64,000 nt of DNA, from the NCBI RefSeq assembly GCF_038958875.1, contig NZ_CP152407.1:2239501-2303500 (forward strand), read 5' to 3'. Origin of the DNA: Acidovorax sp. FHTAMBA. GTDB lineage: Bacteria; Pseudomonadota; Gammaproteobacteria; Burkholderiales; Burkholderiaceae_C. This document shows positions 42,907 through 51,440 of the stretch, in pieces. How positions within the stretch are numbered: position 1 is the stretch's first letter; each line of letters begins with the position of its first letter. The notes beneath the pieces were generated by a model. That model did not search any database, was not told the DNA's origin, and worked only from the letters and a program-made list of their open reading frames with translations. Made by a program: the position numbers and the translations under genes.

Positions 42907-43974
42907 ATGGGCTCCCCTACATCTCGCGGTCCAACGGGTGCTGCTCCCGCTTCGCTGTCCCCCTCCCGCCGCGCATGGCTGCGCTTCAAGCGCAACCGCC
43001 TGGGGTACTGGAGTCTGCTCGTCTTCTGCGCGCTGGTGCTCGTCAGCCTGTGCGCCGAGCTGGTCAGCAACGACCGGCCGCTCGTCGTGCGCTACGAGGG
43101 TCAAACGTATTTCCCCATGCTCAAGGACTACCCCGAGAAAACCTTTGGCGGAGACTTCGAGACACCCACCGACTACCTCGACCCCTTCATCAAGGAGCGC
43201 ATCACCGCAGGCAGCAACTGGGCGCTGTACACCCTGAACCCCTACGGCCCCAACACGCTGAACTACTTTGCCAAGGCGCCCAACCCCTCAGCACCAACGG
43301 CCGACAACTGGCTGGGTACCGACGACCGGGGGCGCGACCTGCTCGCGCAGCTGCTCTACGGATTTCGCGTGAGCGTGCTGTTTGGCCTGGCGCTCACCGT
43401 CACCGGTGTGCTGCTGGGCATGATCACCGGCGCCATCCAGGGCTTCTTCGGCGGCAAGACCGACCTGGCGTTTCAGCGCTTCATCGAAATCTGGGGCTCC
43501 ATGCCCGAGCTGTACCTGCTCATCATCTTCAGCGCCGTGTTTGCGCCCAGCATTGCACTTCTGCTGGTGCTGCTGAGCCTGTTTGGCTGGATGGGCCTGT
43601 CGGACTACGTGCGCGCCGAATTTTTGCGCAACCGCCAGCTTGATTACGTGAAGGCGGCACGCGCGCTCGGGGTGAGCAATACCCAGATCATCTGGCGCCA
43701 CATCCTGCCCAACAGCCTGACGCCCGTGGTCACCTTTTTGCCGTTCCGCATGAGCGGCGCGATTCTGGCGCTCACCTCGCTCGACTTTCTGGGCCTGGGT
43801 GTACCGCCCGGTACGCCCAGCCTGGGCGAGCTTTTGAGCCAGGGCAAGAACAGCATTGATGCGTGGTGGATCTCGCTGTCCACCTTTGCGGTGCTGGTCA
43901 CCACCTTGTTGCTGCTGACCTTCATGGGCGACGCCCTGCGCGACGCGCTCGATCCGCGAAAGGCCGACCAGTGA
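42907..43974 (+). CDS. yejE: YejE-like ABC transporter permease
   Basis: A 355-residue DppC-type permease. The N-terminal segment RRAWLRFKRNRLGYWSLLVFCALV holds the first helix. There is a large first periplasmic domain (FGGDFETPTDYLDPFI), then five helices with the coupling motif DYVKAARALGVSNTQIIWRH. The ATG at 42907 is chosen for a weak AGCAGG upstream; an in-frame ATG at 42886 inside the end of hepT would add 7 residues. Confidence 0.92.
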   Translation: MGSPTSRGPTGAAPASLSPSRRAWLRFKRNRLGYWSLLVFCALVLVSLCAELVSNDRPLVVRYEGQTYFPMLKDYPEKTFGGDFETPTDYLDPFIKERITAGSNWALYTLNPYGPNTLNYFAKAPNPSAPTADNWLGTDDRGRDLLAQLLYGFRVSVLFGLALTVTGVLLGMITGAIQGFFGGKTDLAFQRFIEIWGSMPELYLLIIFSAVFAPSIALLLVLLSLFGWMGLSDYVRAEFLRNRQLDYVKAARALGVSNTQIIWRHILPNSLTPVVTFLPFRMSGAILALTSLDFLGLGVPPGTPSLGELLSQGKNSIDAWWISLSTFAVLVTTLLLLTFMGDALRDALDPRKADQ

Positions 43975-43988
43975 ACCCTTCATCGGCC

Positions 43989-45611
43989 ATGACGACCCCT
44001 TTGTTGCAGGTTCTGGACCTTCACGTTCGCTTTGGCGCCAAAGAGGTGGTGCGGGGCGTGAGCTTTGACATCGCCGCCGGTGAAAAGCTTGCGCTGGTGG
44101 GGGAATCCGGCTCGGGCAAGACCATCACGGCCCTGAGCCTGCTGCGCCTGGCGGGCAATGCCGTCATCACCGGGCAGGCCACGCTGCAGGGCCGCGGCGA
44201 CCTGCTGGCGCTGACCGAGCGCGAGATGCGCGGCGTGCGCGGTGGCGACATTGCCATGGTGTTCCAGGAGCCCATGACCGCGCTCAACCCGCTGATGACC
44301 ATTGGCATGCAGATCGCCGAGATCCTGCAGCTTAAAAAAGGCCTGACAGGCGCCCAGTGTGCGCAGGCCGCCATCGAGCTGCTGGCGCAGACCGGTATCC
44401 CCGAGCCCGCGCGGCGAGCCAACAGCTTTCCGCACCAGCTCAGCGGCGGGCAGCGCCAGCGCGCCATGATTGCCATGGCCCTGGCCAGTGCGCCCCGGCT
44501 GCTGCTGGCCGACGAGCCCACCACGGCGCTGGATGTCACCCTGCGCGGGCAGATCCTGGACCTGCTGACCGACCTGCAGCGCCAGAACGGCATGGCCGTG
44601 CTGCTCATCACGCACGATCTGAACCTGGTGCGCCGCTTTGCCGACCGCGTGGCCGTGATGGAGCAGGGCGTGCTGGTAGAGCAGGGCCCCGTGGCTGACG
44701 TGTTTGGCAACCCGCAGCACGACTACACCCGCCGCCTGATCGCCAGCCTGCCGCGCCGCGACGTGCTGGAGGCCGACCCGCCCGCGGGCGCGGCGCCCGT
44801 GGTTCACACCCAGGACCTGCGCGTGGTGTACCCCACGCCGTTGCCGGGCATCAAGGGCTGGTTCAAGAAGGGCGAGTTTGTGGCCGTGCAGGGCGCGGCG
44901 CTGCAGCTGCTGCCCGGCCGCACGCTGGGGGTGGTGGGCGAATCGGGCTCGGGCAAGTCCACACTGGCGCAGGCCATTCTGGGCTTGCTGCCGTACGCGG
45001 GGCAGTTGCAGGTGGGCGGGCAGGCCTGGCAGCAGCCAGCCACGCGCAACACCCCGGCCAACCAGCAGCTGCGCCGCAGGGTGCAGGTGGTGTTTCAAGA
45101 CCCGTTTTCGTCGCTGTCCCCGCGCCTCACGGTGGAAGAGATTGTGGGCGAGGGCCTGAAGGTGCACGAGCCCACTTTGGGTATAGCCGAGCGGCGTGTA
45201 CGGGTGGAAGCCGCCCTGCAGGAGGTGGGACTGGCCGAGGCGCAATACCCGCGCCTGCTGGAGCGCTACCCGCACGAATTCTCGGGTGGCCAGCGCCAGC
45301 GCCTGGCCATTGCACGTGCCCTCATCGTGCAGCCCCAGGTGCTGGTGCTGGACGAGCCCACCAGCGCCCTGGACGTGACCATCCAGCAGCAGGTGCTGGG
45401 CCTGCTGCAGCGCCTGCAAAAAGAAAAGGGCCTGAGCTACCTGCTCATCACGCATGACGTGGATGTAATCCGCGCCATGGCGCACGACGTACTGGTGATG
45501 AAAGACGGCAATGTGCTGGAGGCGGGCAGCGTGCAGCAGGTGCTGGACGCGCCGCAACACCCCTACACCCAGCGCCTGGTGGCTGCGGCCACGGTGCCGT
45601 CCGACGACTGA
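43989..45611 (+). CDS. yejF: YejF-like duplicated ABC ATPase
   Basis: A 540-residue protein with two ATPase domains in one chain. Each has a Walker A (GESGSGKT near residue 37, GESGSGKST near 320), a signature (LSGGQRQR and FSGGQRQR) and a Walker B with a downstream D-loop (LLLADEPTTALD, LVLDEPTSALD). It powers the YejB/YejE channel. A GTG at 43971 overlapping the yejE stop is a possible earlier start. It ends the operon, and a family-B repeat follows. Confidence 0.93.
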   Translation: MTTPLLQVLDLHVRFGAKEVVRGVSFDIAAGEKLALVGESGSGKTITALSLLRLAGNAVITGQATLQGRGDLLALTEREMRGVRGGDIAMVFQEPMTALNPLMTIGMQIAEILQLKKGLTGAQCAQAAIELLAQTGIPEPARRANSFPHQLSGGQRQRAMIAMALASAPRLLLADEPTTALDVTLRGQILDLLTDLQRQNGMAVLLITHDLNLVRRFADRVAVMEQGVLVEQGPVADVFGNPQHDYTRRLIASLPRRDVLEADPPAGAAPVVHTQDLRVVYPTPLPGIKGWFKKGEFVAVQGAALQLLPGRTLGVVGESGSGKSTLAQAILGLLPYAGQLQVGGQAWQQPATRNTPANQQLRRRVQVVFQDPFSSLSPRLTVEEIVGEGLKVHEPTLGIAERRVRVEAALQEVGLAEAQYPRLLERYPHEFSGGQRQRLAIARALIVQPQVLVLDEPTSALDVTIQQQVLGLLQRLQKEKGLSYLLITHDVDVIRAMAHDVLVMKDGNVLEAGSVQQVLDAPQHPYTQRLVAAATVPSDD

Positions 45612-45626
45612 GTTTTGTGTAAAACG

Positions 45627-45676
45627 GGCTCTTTCGCTTGATGGTAAAGCGCGAACAGCTATTAAAAATGTAGCGA
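45627..45676. repeat. Interspersed two-hairpin repeat, family B, copy 2
   Basis: GGCTCTTTCGCTTGATGG, then TAAAGCGCGAACAGCTATTA and a final TAGC. It begins about 15 bases after the yejF stop, where it could serve as a 3' mRNA-end structure. Confidence 0.8.
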
Positions 45677-45735
45677 AAGCACAGACGCGTGTGTTGCCCC
45701 GGTGCCCACACGGCGGCGGTGGCAGGGTAGCGGCT

Positions 45736-46332
45736 TTACGTCAACACGGCGCGCCGTGCGTGCTGCTCACCCGCAGCAGGCGCCCAGCGGATCTTGCTCA
45801 CATCCACGCCCATTGCCTGGGCGCGTTCCATCAGGTGTTCGCGCACATGGTGCGGCACGGTGGGGGTGCGCGACAGAATCCACAGGTAGTCCTTGCTGGA
45901 GCCCACCACCATCGCCCACTGGTAGTTCTCGTCCAGCGCCACCACGTTGTAGCCGCCGTAGAACGGGCCGAAGAAAGACACCTTCAGCGCGGCGCGGGTC
46001 GGGTCATCCACAAAGCGTGCGGTGCCCTCAGCCTCCTTCCAGGCCTTGCGCACCGGGTCGTAGCCGCGGTTGACCACCTTGATGGTGTCGTCGGCGTTGC
46101 GGGTATAGGTGGCGCTGGTCTGCGTCAGGCCACGCTCGAACGAATTCTCGATGCGGGCCACCTCGTGCCAGTAGCCTGCGTAGCGGTCCACGTCAAAGCC
46201 GCGCACCGGCTGGATGCCTTCGGGCGTGCGTGGCGTTGAGCAGGCCGACAGCGCCAGCACCGCCATCAGCGCGACCGCGCCCATCAGCAGCGGCCAGGGC
46301 GAATGGCGAAGGGGTGGGCTGTAAGTGCGCAT
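45736..46332 (-). CDS. blc: Lipocalin lipoprotein (Blc-like)
   Basis: A 198-residue outer-membrane lipocalin. The N-terminus has a lipoprotein signal with lipobox LSAC (Cys near residue 31). The lipocalin motif appears as VDRYAGYWHEVARIENSFERGL. The second and third conserved regions are FFGPFYGGYNVVALDENYQWAMVV and YLWILSRTPT. The N-terminal lead before the hydrophobic core is longer than usual; a Met at residue 17 could be the true start. Confidence 0.92.
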   Translation of the reverse strand: MRTYSPPLRHSPWPLLMGAVALMAVLALSACSTPRTPEGIQPVRGFDVDRYAGYWHEVARIENSFERGLTQTSATYTRNADDTIKVVNRGYDPVRKAWKEAEGTARFVDDPTRAALKVSFFGPFYGGYNVVALDENYQWAMVVGSSKDYLWILSRTPTVPHHVREHLMERAQAMGVDVSKIRWAPAAGEQHARRAVLT

Positions 46333-46498
46333 GGGGTCTTCTCCAATGGTCTGGCGCGCTCAGTGCGGGGGTAAAAGCGCGGCGTGTTGTGGTTGGGGGG
46401 CTGCACGGTGTGCTGCCTTGCTCTCTGCCGGTGACTGTAGGCAGCGCGCCTGCCGCCCGGTGTAGGAGCACGCTGGCAGCGCCTGTCGGCCGCGCAGG

Positions 46499-48286
46499 TC
46501 AGATGCCAAACACCTTCAGCACCGAATCGCCCACGCCCCGCAGCCACCGCGCTGCGCCGCTACCGTGCGGGGCGGCGTGTGGCATTTCGCCATACACATA
46601 AAACCCCGCATCGCCCTGAAAGCTGTCGTGCAGCAACGCCTGCTTGCCCCGCACATAGGCCACAAAGGTTTCAGACCGGCGGGTGGAATACGCCAGATTG
46701 GCGTTGAACCCGATGGTGGCGGCCTGGCTGATGCTGCGCCCGCTGTGGGCAGGCTCCACCCGTACCCCCCGGCTGCCCTGCACGATGAGCTGCGCGGGCC
46801 CATGAAACGCCAGGTAGCGCAGCTGCAGCGTCAGCCATGCGTGCAGCGTGCCCAGCCGCCAGTGCGAGGTGATGCGCACCGGCTGGCCCCGCTGCTGCAG
46901 CACGCCCACCAGGTTGTGCGGCTGCATCACCAGCGCGGCGCCCGCAGGCAGCACCAGCAGGCCGATTTCGCTGTGCGCATCCTGCGTGGAAGACACCACA
47001 AAACTCGCTGGCGCCGTGGTGCGGATGCGCGTGAGTGCCACCATGCCCGATGCCAGGCTGGTCAGCGGGTACTGCGGGTTCAGCAGCCAGCAGGTGTCGG
47101 TATGGCCTGCCACCGATGCGCTTTGCAGGAAGTCGGGGTGCAGCAGCAGCTCATGCCTGGCATCCACCGTCACCTCCAGCGACACGGCCGACTGGTGGGG
47201 CTGCAGCGCCAGCGCACCCAGGCTGTCTGGCAGCAGCCGGATGGGTGGGCACCGCGCCGCACGCGGTGCCAGCACAAAGTAGAACAGCGCCTTGATAGCC
47301 AGCGGCGCCACCATGGCCCCCAGCAGGATGAGCAGCGCCGTGGGCATCACGGCCATCAGCGGCAGCGACAGCCGGTAAAACCAGTTGCCCTGCCGCAGCG
47401 CCTGCAGCGCCGCCTGCCGCTCGCGCAGCGGTGCCAGCAGCGCGCCGGTATCGGCCAGCGGCGGGGCAAATGCCGCCAGCGGCGGCAGCGGCTCATCGGC
47501 CTGGGCAATCGCCTGCTGGCGCTCGTAGTCCTGCGCCGCGCGACGGTTCTCGGCCAGCAGCTGATCCTGCAGCGCCCGCAGCTGCGCGCACTGCCGGTAT
47601 TCGGCCGCACCCACACCGCCGACCCCGCCCACCCCCAAACGGCATGCCACGGGGTGGCGCTGCTCCAGGGCCTCGCGCTCGCGTCTGGCCGCCTGCCACT
47701 GCGTGTACAGGCCCTCGTGCACCAGGCGCAGCCGCTCCAGCTCGGCGCGGCGCGCCTGGGCCGATTGCGTGGCTTGCAGCCGCAGCCGCAGATCCTGCAG
47801 GTGCTTGCGCTCGGCATTCAGCAGAAAAATCTCGGCATCCAGCCGCATGCCGTCGAACTGGTGCGCCACAATGGGCTGGCCGTGCAGCACCGGGCCCAGG
47901 GCGCTGGCCTGCTGGCGCTGCAGCTGCTTGCGCCGCGTTTCCTCGTCCAGTGCGTCGATGCGGTTGGCCAACACATCCAGCGACGCCGAGGCCAGCCCCG
48001 CCACGCGGCCCTGACTGGCGGTGGCCAGGCGGGAGAGGTCATTCGCAATGCGCTCGTCGGCCGCCGCCAGCTCCGCCAGCTCGGCCTGCGACGCCCGGTA
48101 GCCCTGCCACTGCGCCCACCCCCAATGGCCCGCCAGCAGCACCGCACAGATGACCACAAAGGCCATCAGATGGCGCAGCAGGAAGCGGACTAGCGTGGCA
48201 ACAAGCGTGATCAAGAGCAAGCCTTTCAGAGCGCGGCGGGATGGCGCCAACCGCCAGCACACCCGCACCGGTGCCCAGCCTATCAC
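46499..48286 (-). CDS. Unknown membrane protein with coiled coil
   Basis: A 595-residue protein without a recognised family. Hydrophobic segments lie at about 20-55 (probably two helices) and 310-350. Between them is a long Arg/Glu/Ala-rich coiled coil (65-260), interrupted by a short GVGGVGGVG stretch. The C-terminal 220 residues appear beta-rich (SEIGLLVLPAGAALVMQPHNLVGV; LIVQGSRGVRVEP) and vaguely recall AIM24-type domains, a weak impression only. It has no operon partner. The N-terminal start may lie further in than the first Met. Confidence 0.75.
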   Translation of the reverse strand: MIGWAPVRVCWRLAPSRRALKGLLLITLVATLVRFLLRHLMAFVVICAVLLAGHWGWAQWQGYRASQAELAELAAADERIANDLSRLATASQGRVAGLASASLDVLANRIDALDEETRRKQLQRQQASALGPVLHGQPIVAHQFDGMRLDAEIFLLNAERKHLQDLRLRLQATQSAQARRAELERLRLVHEGLYTQWQAARREREALEQRHPVACRLGVGGVGGVGAAEYRQCAQLRALQDQLLAENRRAAQDYERQQAIAQADEPLPPLAAFAPPLADTGALLAPLRERQAALQALRQGNWFYRLSLPLMAVMPTALLILLGAMVAPLAIKALFYFVLAPRAARCPPIRLLPDSLGALALQPHQSAVSLEVTVDARHELLLHPDFLQSASVAGHTDTCWLLNPQYPLTSLASGMVALTRIRTTAPASFVVSSTQDAHSEIGLLVLPAGAALVMQPHNLVGVLQQRGQPVRITSHWRLGTLHAWLTLQLRYLAFHGPAQLIVQGSRGVRVEPAHSGRSISQAATIGFNANLAYSTRRSETFVAYVRGKQALLHDSFQGDAGFYVYGEMPHAAPHGSGAARWLRGVGDSVLKVFGI

Positions 48287-48344
48287 CCACCACGCTGCGG
48301 GTGCAGAGGCTGAATACGGAGTGGAAATATGTATAAAAAGTGCC

Positions 48345-48389
48345 GCAAGCGCTTATTGGTAAAGCGCGAGTAGCTATCCAAATAATAGC
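48345..48389. repeat. Interspersed two-hairpin repeat, family B, copy 3
   Basis: AAGCGCTT-ATTGGT-AAAGCGC followed by GAGTAGCTATCCAAATAATAGC. It lies in the spacer upstream of the unknown membrane-protein gene. Confidence 0.75.
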
Positions 48390-48469
48390 GTTTCGTGTAA
48401 CCCGGCGCAGCAGGTGCCACGGCCCGTCAGCCTGCACCATTGCCCCCGGGCTGCGCAGCGTCGCCATGT

Positions 48470-48580
48470 CACCGCCTGTTCCACGATGCACCCTGGGCTC
48501 TCCGCCCGGTTGCCCACCGCCAGCAGCGTGGGCGCGCCCAGCGCCTCGTGGATGTCGCGCAACGTGATGTGTGCCAGAGC
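48470..48580 (-). pseudogene. Possible Rrf2-family regulator fragment
   Basis: One minus-strand frame reads AHITLRDIHEALGAPTLLAV and continues NRAESPGCIVEQAV, resembling the middle of Rrf2 repressors (the ITLxDIxxA stretch followed by a Cys-containing loop). The helix-turn-helix part and the end are absent and no start is visible. The remaining parts of the 336-base spacer 48287-48622 show nothing else beyond the repeat. Confidence 0.4.
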
Positions 48581-48622
48581 AGCGCGTGGAGGACGTGGAA
48601 AGGCGCACTGGCATATCCAAGA

Positions 48623-49252
48623 CTAGCTTCGTGGCATCGCCTCGAAATCGCTCAGAGCGGCGGCGCGGAAGGCTGGCAGCGCTTCGCAGTGTTCGGCCAG
48701 TGTGATCAGGGCGGCGTGGGCGGACGGTGACAGCACTTCATTCATCCGATCCCGCATGTACCAGACCAGCGTCGTGATCATGACATCAGCGTGGGTGAGT
48801 GCCACCCCGCAGGCATAAGGTTTGGCAAGGCGGTTGGTCAGTTCGTCGAGACCGGCGCGTGCCTGGCCAAGGCAGCGATCAACCCAGACGGAGCTGCGGT
48901 GTTCGGGGGGATGGAAGTGCCTCTCGTACACCACAGCCGCGACCTTTTCGAGGGTACCTTGAGCCAGTGCCGTCATCTGCAGAACGCGCCGGCGTTGGGT
49001 GCCGGAGCCGGGAATCAGCGCCGCGTCGCCCACCTGCTCATCGAGATGATCCAGGATCGATGCGCTGTCGATCAGCACTTCGCCATCGTCGAGGATGAGG
49101 GCCGGGATGCGGGTCAGCGGGCTGATCCGCCCGATCGCCTCCGCATCGCCAAAGATGGACCGCGTGTCGCGAGTGAAGGGTATGCCGTAGTGGTGCAGCG
49201 CGATGGCGACGCGGCGAGTGACGGGGCTGTCATATTGGCCGACGAGGATCAT
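48623..49252 (-). CDS. Glutathione S-transferase family protein
   Basis: A 209-residue GST. The N-terminal thioredoxin domain has QYDSPVTRRVAIALHHYG with the catalytic Ser/Tyr region, the cis-Pro in TRIPAL, and the glutathione-binding DSASI (an E/DSxxI form). The helical C-terminal domain contains the N-capping LTHADVMI. Start at 49252 (MILVGQYD); the in-frame extension to 49387 is not conserved. The substrate is unknown. Confidence 0.92.
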   Translation of the reverse strand: MILVGQYDSPVTRRVAIALHHYGIPFTRDTRSIFGDAEAIGRISPLTRIPALILDDGEVLIDSASILDHLDEQVGDAALIPGSGTQRRRVLQMTALAQGTLEKVAAVVYERHFHPPEHRSSVWVDRCLGQARAGLDELTNRLAKPYACGVALTHADVMITTLVWYMRDRMNEVLSPSAHAALITLAEHCEALPAFRAAALSDFEAMPRS

Positions 49253-49448
49253 GGGCAGTCTCAGGTGTGGAAATCTCGAACAACGATCTTCAGGGATCCC
49301 GAATGTATACGGGGACAGCCTTCCCATCGGCTGCCGCGGTGGCGATAGCTGTTGGCCGATACCAGCCCTCCCCGTTGACCGCCACAAGCTGGCACTAACG
49401 AGGGGATCTCACCGGAAGTCAGTTTTCCGGCGCCGCACCCAACCCACA

Positions 49449-50534
49449 TCACTGGCCAGGAGCTGACATTGTCGAATGTGAACTTCTGGGTGCTGAACCC
49501 TGCGCCGGCACGCGCACCTGCGGCAGGCAATCGGGGTACTCGCGTTGAATGAACGTCACCAGCGCTTCACGCACTCGGCAGCGCAGGTCGAACGCGAGGC
49601 CCGACGACCGTGCGGAGACCAGCACGCGGATCTGGATGGTGCGCTCGGTCACATCGGTCAGCTGCAGCACGCTCACGCGCTTGTCCCACTCGGGCGCGGT
49701 TTCCAGCACACGCTGCAGCTCGGCCCGCAGCGGGTCGAGCGGCAGGCGGTAGTCGGCAAACAGGAACACGGTGCCCAGGATTTCGGAGCTGGTGCGTGTC
49801 CAGTTTTGAAACGGGTTCTCAATAAACCACTGCAGCGGGATGATCAGGCGCCGCTCGTCCCAGATGCGCAGCACCACGTAGGTGCTGGTGATTTCTTCAA
49901 CCCGCCCCCACTCGCCTTCGATGATGAGCACGTCGTCAATGCGGATGGGCTGGGCCAGTGCTATCTGCAGGCCTGCAATCATGTTGCTGAACACGGGGCG
50001 CGCAGCAATGCCTGCCACGATCCCCACCACCCCGGCGGATGCGAGCAGGCTGGCACCCACCTGCCGGGCCCCCGGAAACGTCATGAGCATGAGCGCGATG
50101 CCGGCCATGACCACGCCCGTCATGGCGGTGCGCGAGAGCACGCGGGCCTGGGTGGCGATGCGCCGGGCGGCAAGGTTGTCTTCCACATCGGCCGGGTGCT
50201 GGGCGATGACGCCGTTGGCCAGGCCGCCGATGGCCGCAATCAGCAGCCAGCAGGCGCCCGCAATGACCGCCAGGCCGTTGAGGTGGCGCACGCCGCCAAT
50301 GGCGGGCAGGTCATCGCTGGCGGCCTGCCACACCAGTTGCAGCGCAATCAGCGGCAGCAAGACCCGCATGACAGGTATGCACGCCAGCACCACCCCATGC
50401 ACCACGGGCAAGGGCGCCGTGGCGCGGCGCAGGATGATGGCCACAATGCGGTGGGCAATGGCCGCCAACGTGATGGCGAACAATGCCACCACGGCCGTGG
50501 CGAGCCAGGGGGAGAGCTGCAGGCTTTCAAGCAT
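49449..50534 (-). CDS. MscS-family mechanosensitive channel
   Basis: A 361-residue protein with four to five membrane helices. The pore-lining helix (GASLLASAGVVGIVAGIAARPVFSN) is followed by the MscS beta domain (PIRIDDVLIIEGEWGRVEEI, RIWDERRLIIPLQWFIENP). The C-terminal alpha/beta domain is present. It is longer at the N-terminus than E. coli MscS, like many YnaI-type small channels. Start at 50534; the upstream extension to 50585 reads through Cys-rich, non-hydrophobic sequence. Confidence 0.92.
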   Translation of the reverse strand: MLESLQLSPWLATAVVALFAITLAAIAHRIVAIILRRATAPLPVVHGVVLACIPVMRVLLPLIALQLVWQAASDDLPAIGGVRHLNGLAVIAGACWLLIAAIGGLANGVIAQHPADVEDNLAARRIATQARVLSRTAMTGVVMAGIALMLMTFPGARQVGASLLASAGVVGIVAGIAARPVFSNMIAGLQIALAQPIRIDDVLIIEGEWGRVEEITSTYVVLRIWDERRLIIPLQWFIENPFQNWTRTSSEILGTVFLFADYRLPLDPLRAELQRVLETAPEWDKRVSVLQLTDVTERTIQIRVLVSARSSGLAFDLRCRVREALVTFIQREYPDCLPQVRVPAQGSAPRSSHSTMSAPGQ

Positions 50535-50735
50535 GGGTGTGAAACGGGGGCAAACGCACACTATCGCATCGCAAAATGCCTGCATCTGTCAGACATCGCG
50601 CCGCGCGGCACGCCCGGCGTGGGCAGGGCGGGGCTGGTTTTGCCCATCAGGGTATTCCTTTGCTGGTGGCGGGCCACCCGTTACCTAGAATGTGCTGCAC
50701 TGCAATACATGGGCTTCCAGCCCGAGGAGTTCGTC

Positions 50736-51269
50736 GTGTCTGAACAGAAAAGTGCCGCGCCCAAGTCGGCGCAGCGCGTCATCAAGAAGTATCCCAACCG
50801 CCGTCTGTACGACACAGACACCTCCACCTACATCACGCTGGCGGAGGTGCGCCAACTGGTGATGGATCATCAGCATGTGGTGGTGCGGGATGCGAAGACG
50901 GGCGAAGACCTCACGCGCAGCATCCTGCTGCAGATCATTCTGGAAGAAGAGGCGGGCGGCGCGCCCATGTTCACTGAGGCGGTGCTGGCCAACATCATCC
51001 GTTTCTACGGCCACGCCATGCAGGGCTTCATGGGCGCGTATCTGGAGAAAAACGTGCAGGCGTTCACTGATGTGCAGGCCAAGCTGGCCGAGCAGTCGCA
51101 AAGCGTGACGCCCGAAATGTGGGCCCAGTTCATGAACCTGCAGTCGCCCATGCTCAAGGGCATGATGGGCAACTATGTGGAGCAGTCGCAGTCGATGCTC
51201 ACGCAGATGCAGGAGCAGATGCAAAAGCAGACGGAGCAGATGCTGGGCGCGTTCGGACTCAAGAGGTGA
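50736..51269 (+). CDS. phaR: PhaR, polyhydroxyalkanoate synthesis regulator
   Basis: A 177-residue repressor of PHA synthesis and phasin genes. The N-terminal PHB/PHA accumulation regulator DNA-binding domain is clear (RVIKKYPNRRLYDTDTSTYITLAEVRQLV). A second domain and a Met/Gln-rich amphipathic C-terminus (MLTQMQEQMQKQTEQMLG) probably bind PHA. I chose the GTG at 50736 because GAGGAG sits 6 bases upstream; an in-frame ATG at 50709 overlaps that site's upstream region. Confidence 0.92.
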   Translation: MSEQKSAAPKSAQRVIKKYPNRRLYDTDTSTYITLAEVRQLVMDHQHVVVRDAKTGEDLTRSILLQIILEEEAGGAPMFTEAVLANIIRFYGHAMQGFMGAYLEKNVQAFTDVQAKLAEQSQSVTPEMWAQFMNLQSPMLKGMMGNYVEQSQSMLTQMQEQMQKQTEQMLGAFGLKR

Positions 51270-51284
51270 CCCCCATGAGCAGAC

Positions 51285-51352
51285 AGCGGCGCCGGTCCCC
51301 AGGGGGACGCCGCCAGCGCGGCGGGGCGGCCCTTGCGCGGCGGCCGCTCTCC
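51285..51352. repeat. Interspersed GC-rich repeat, family A, copy 5 (partial)
   Basis: CCGGTCCCCAGGGGGACGCCG followed by GCGGCGGGGCGGCCC. On the minus strand it has the GGGCCGCCCC core seen in the other copies. It follows phaR by about 15 bases. Confidence 0.55.
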
Positions 51353-51440
51353 TTTGCAGTGCCAGATTCTTGCGCCTTGGGAAATCGCTGAGTCGGCCCT
51401 GATTACCCCTGCTTTGCCGGAACTGGGACAATACGGGGCT

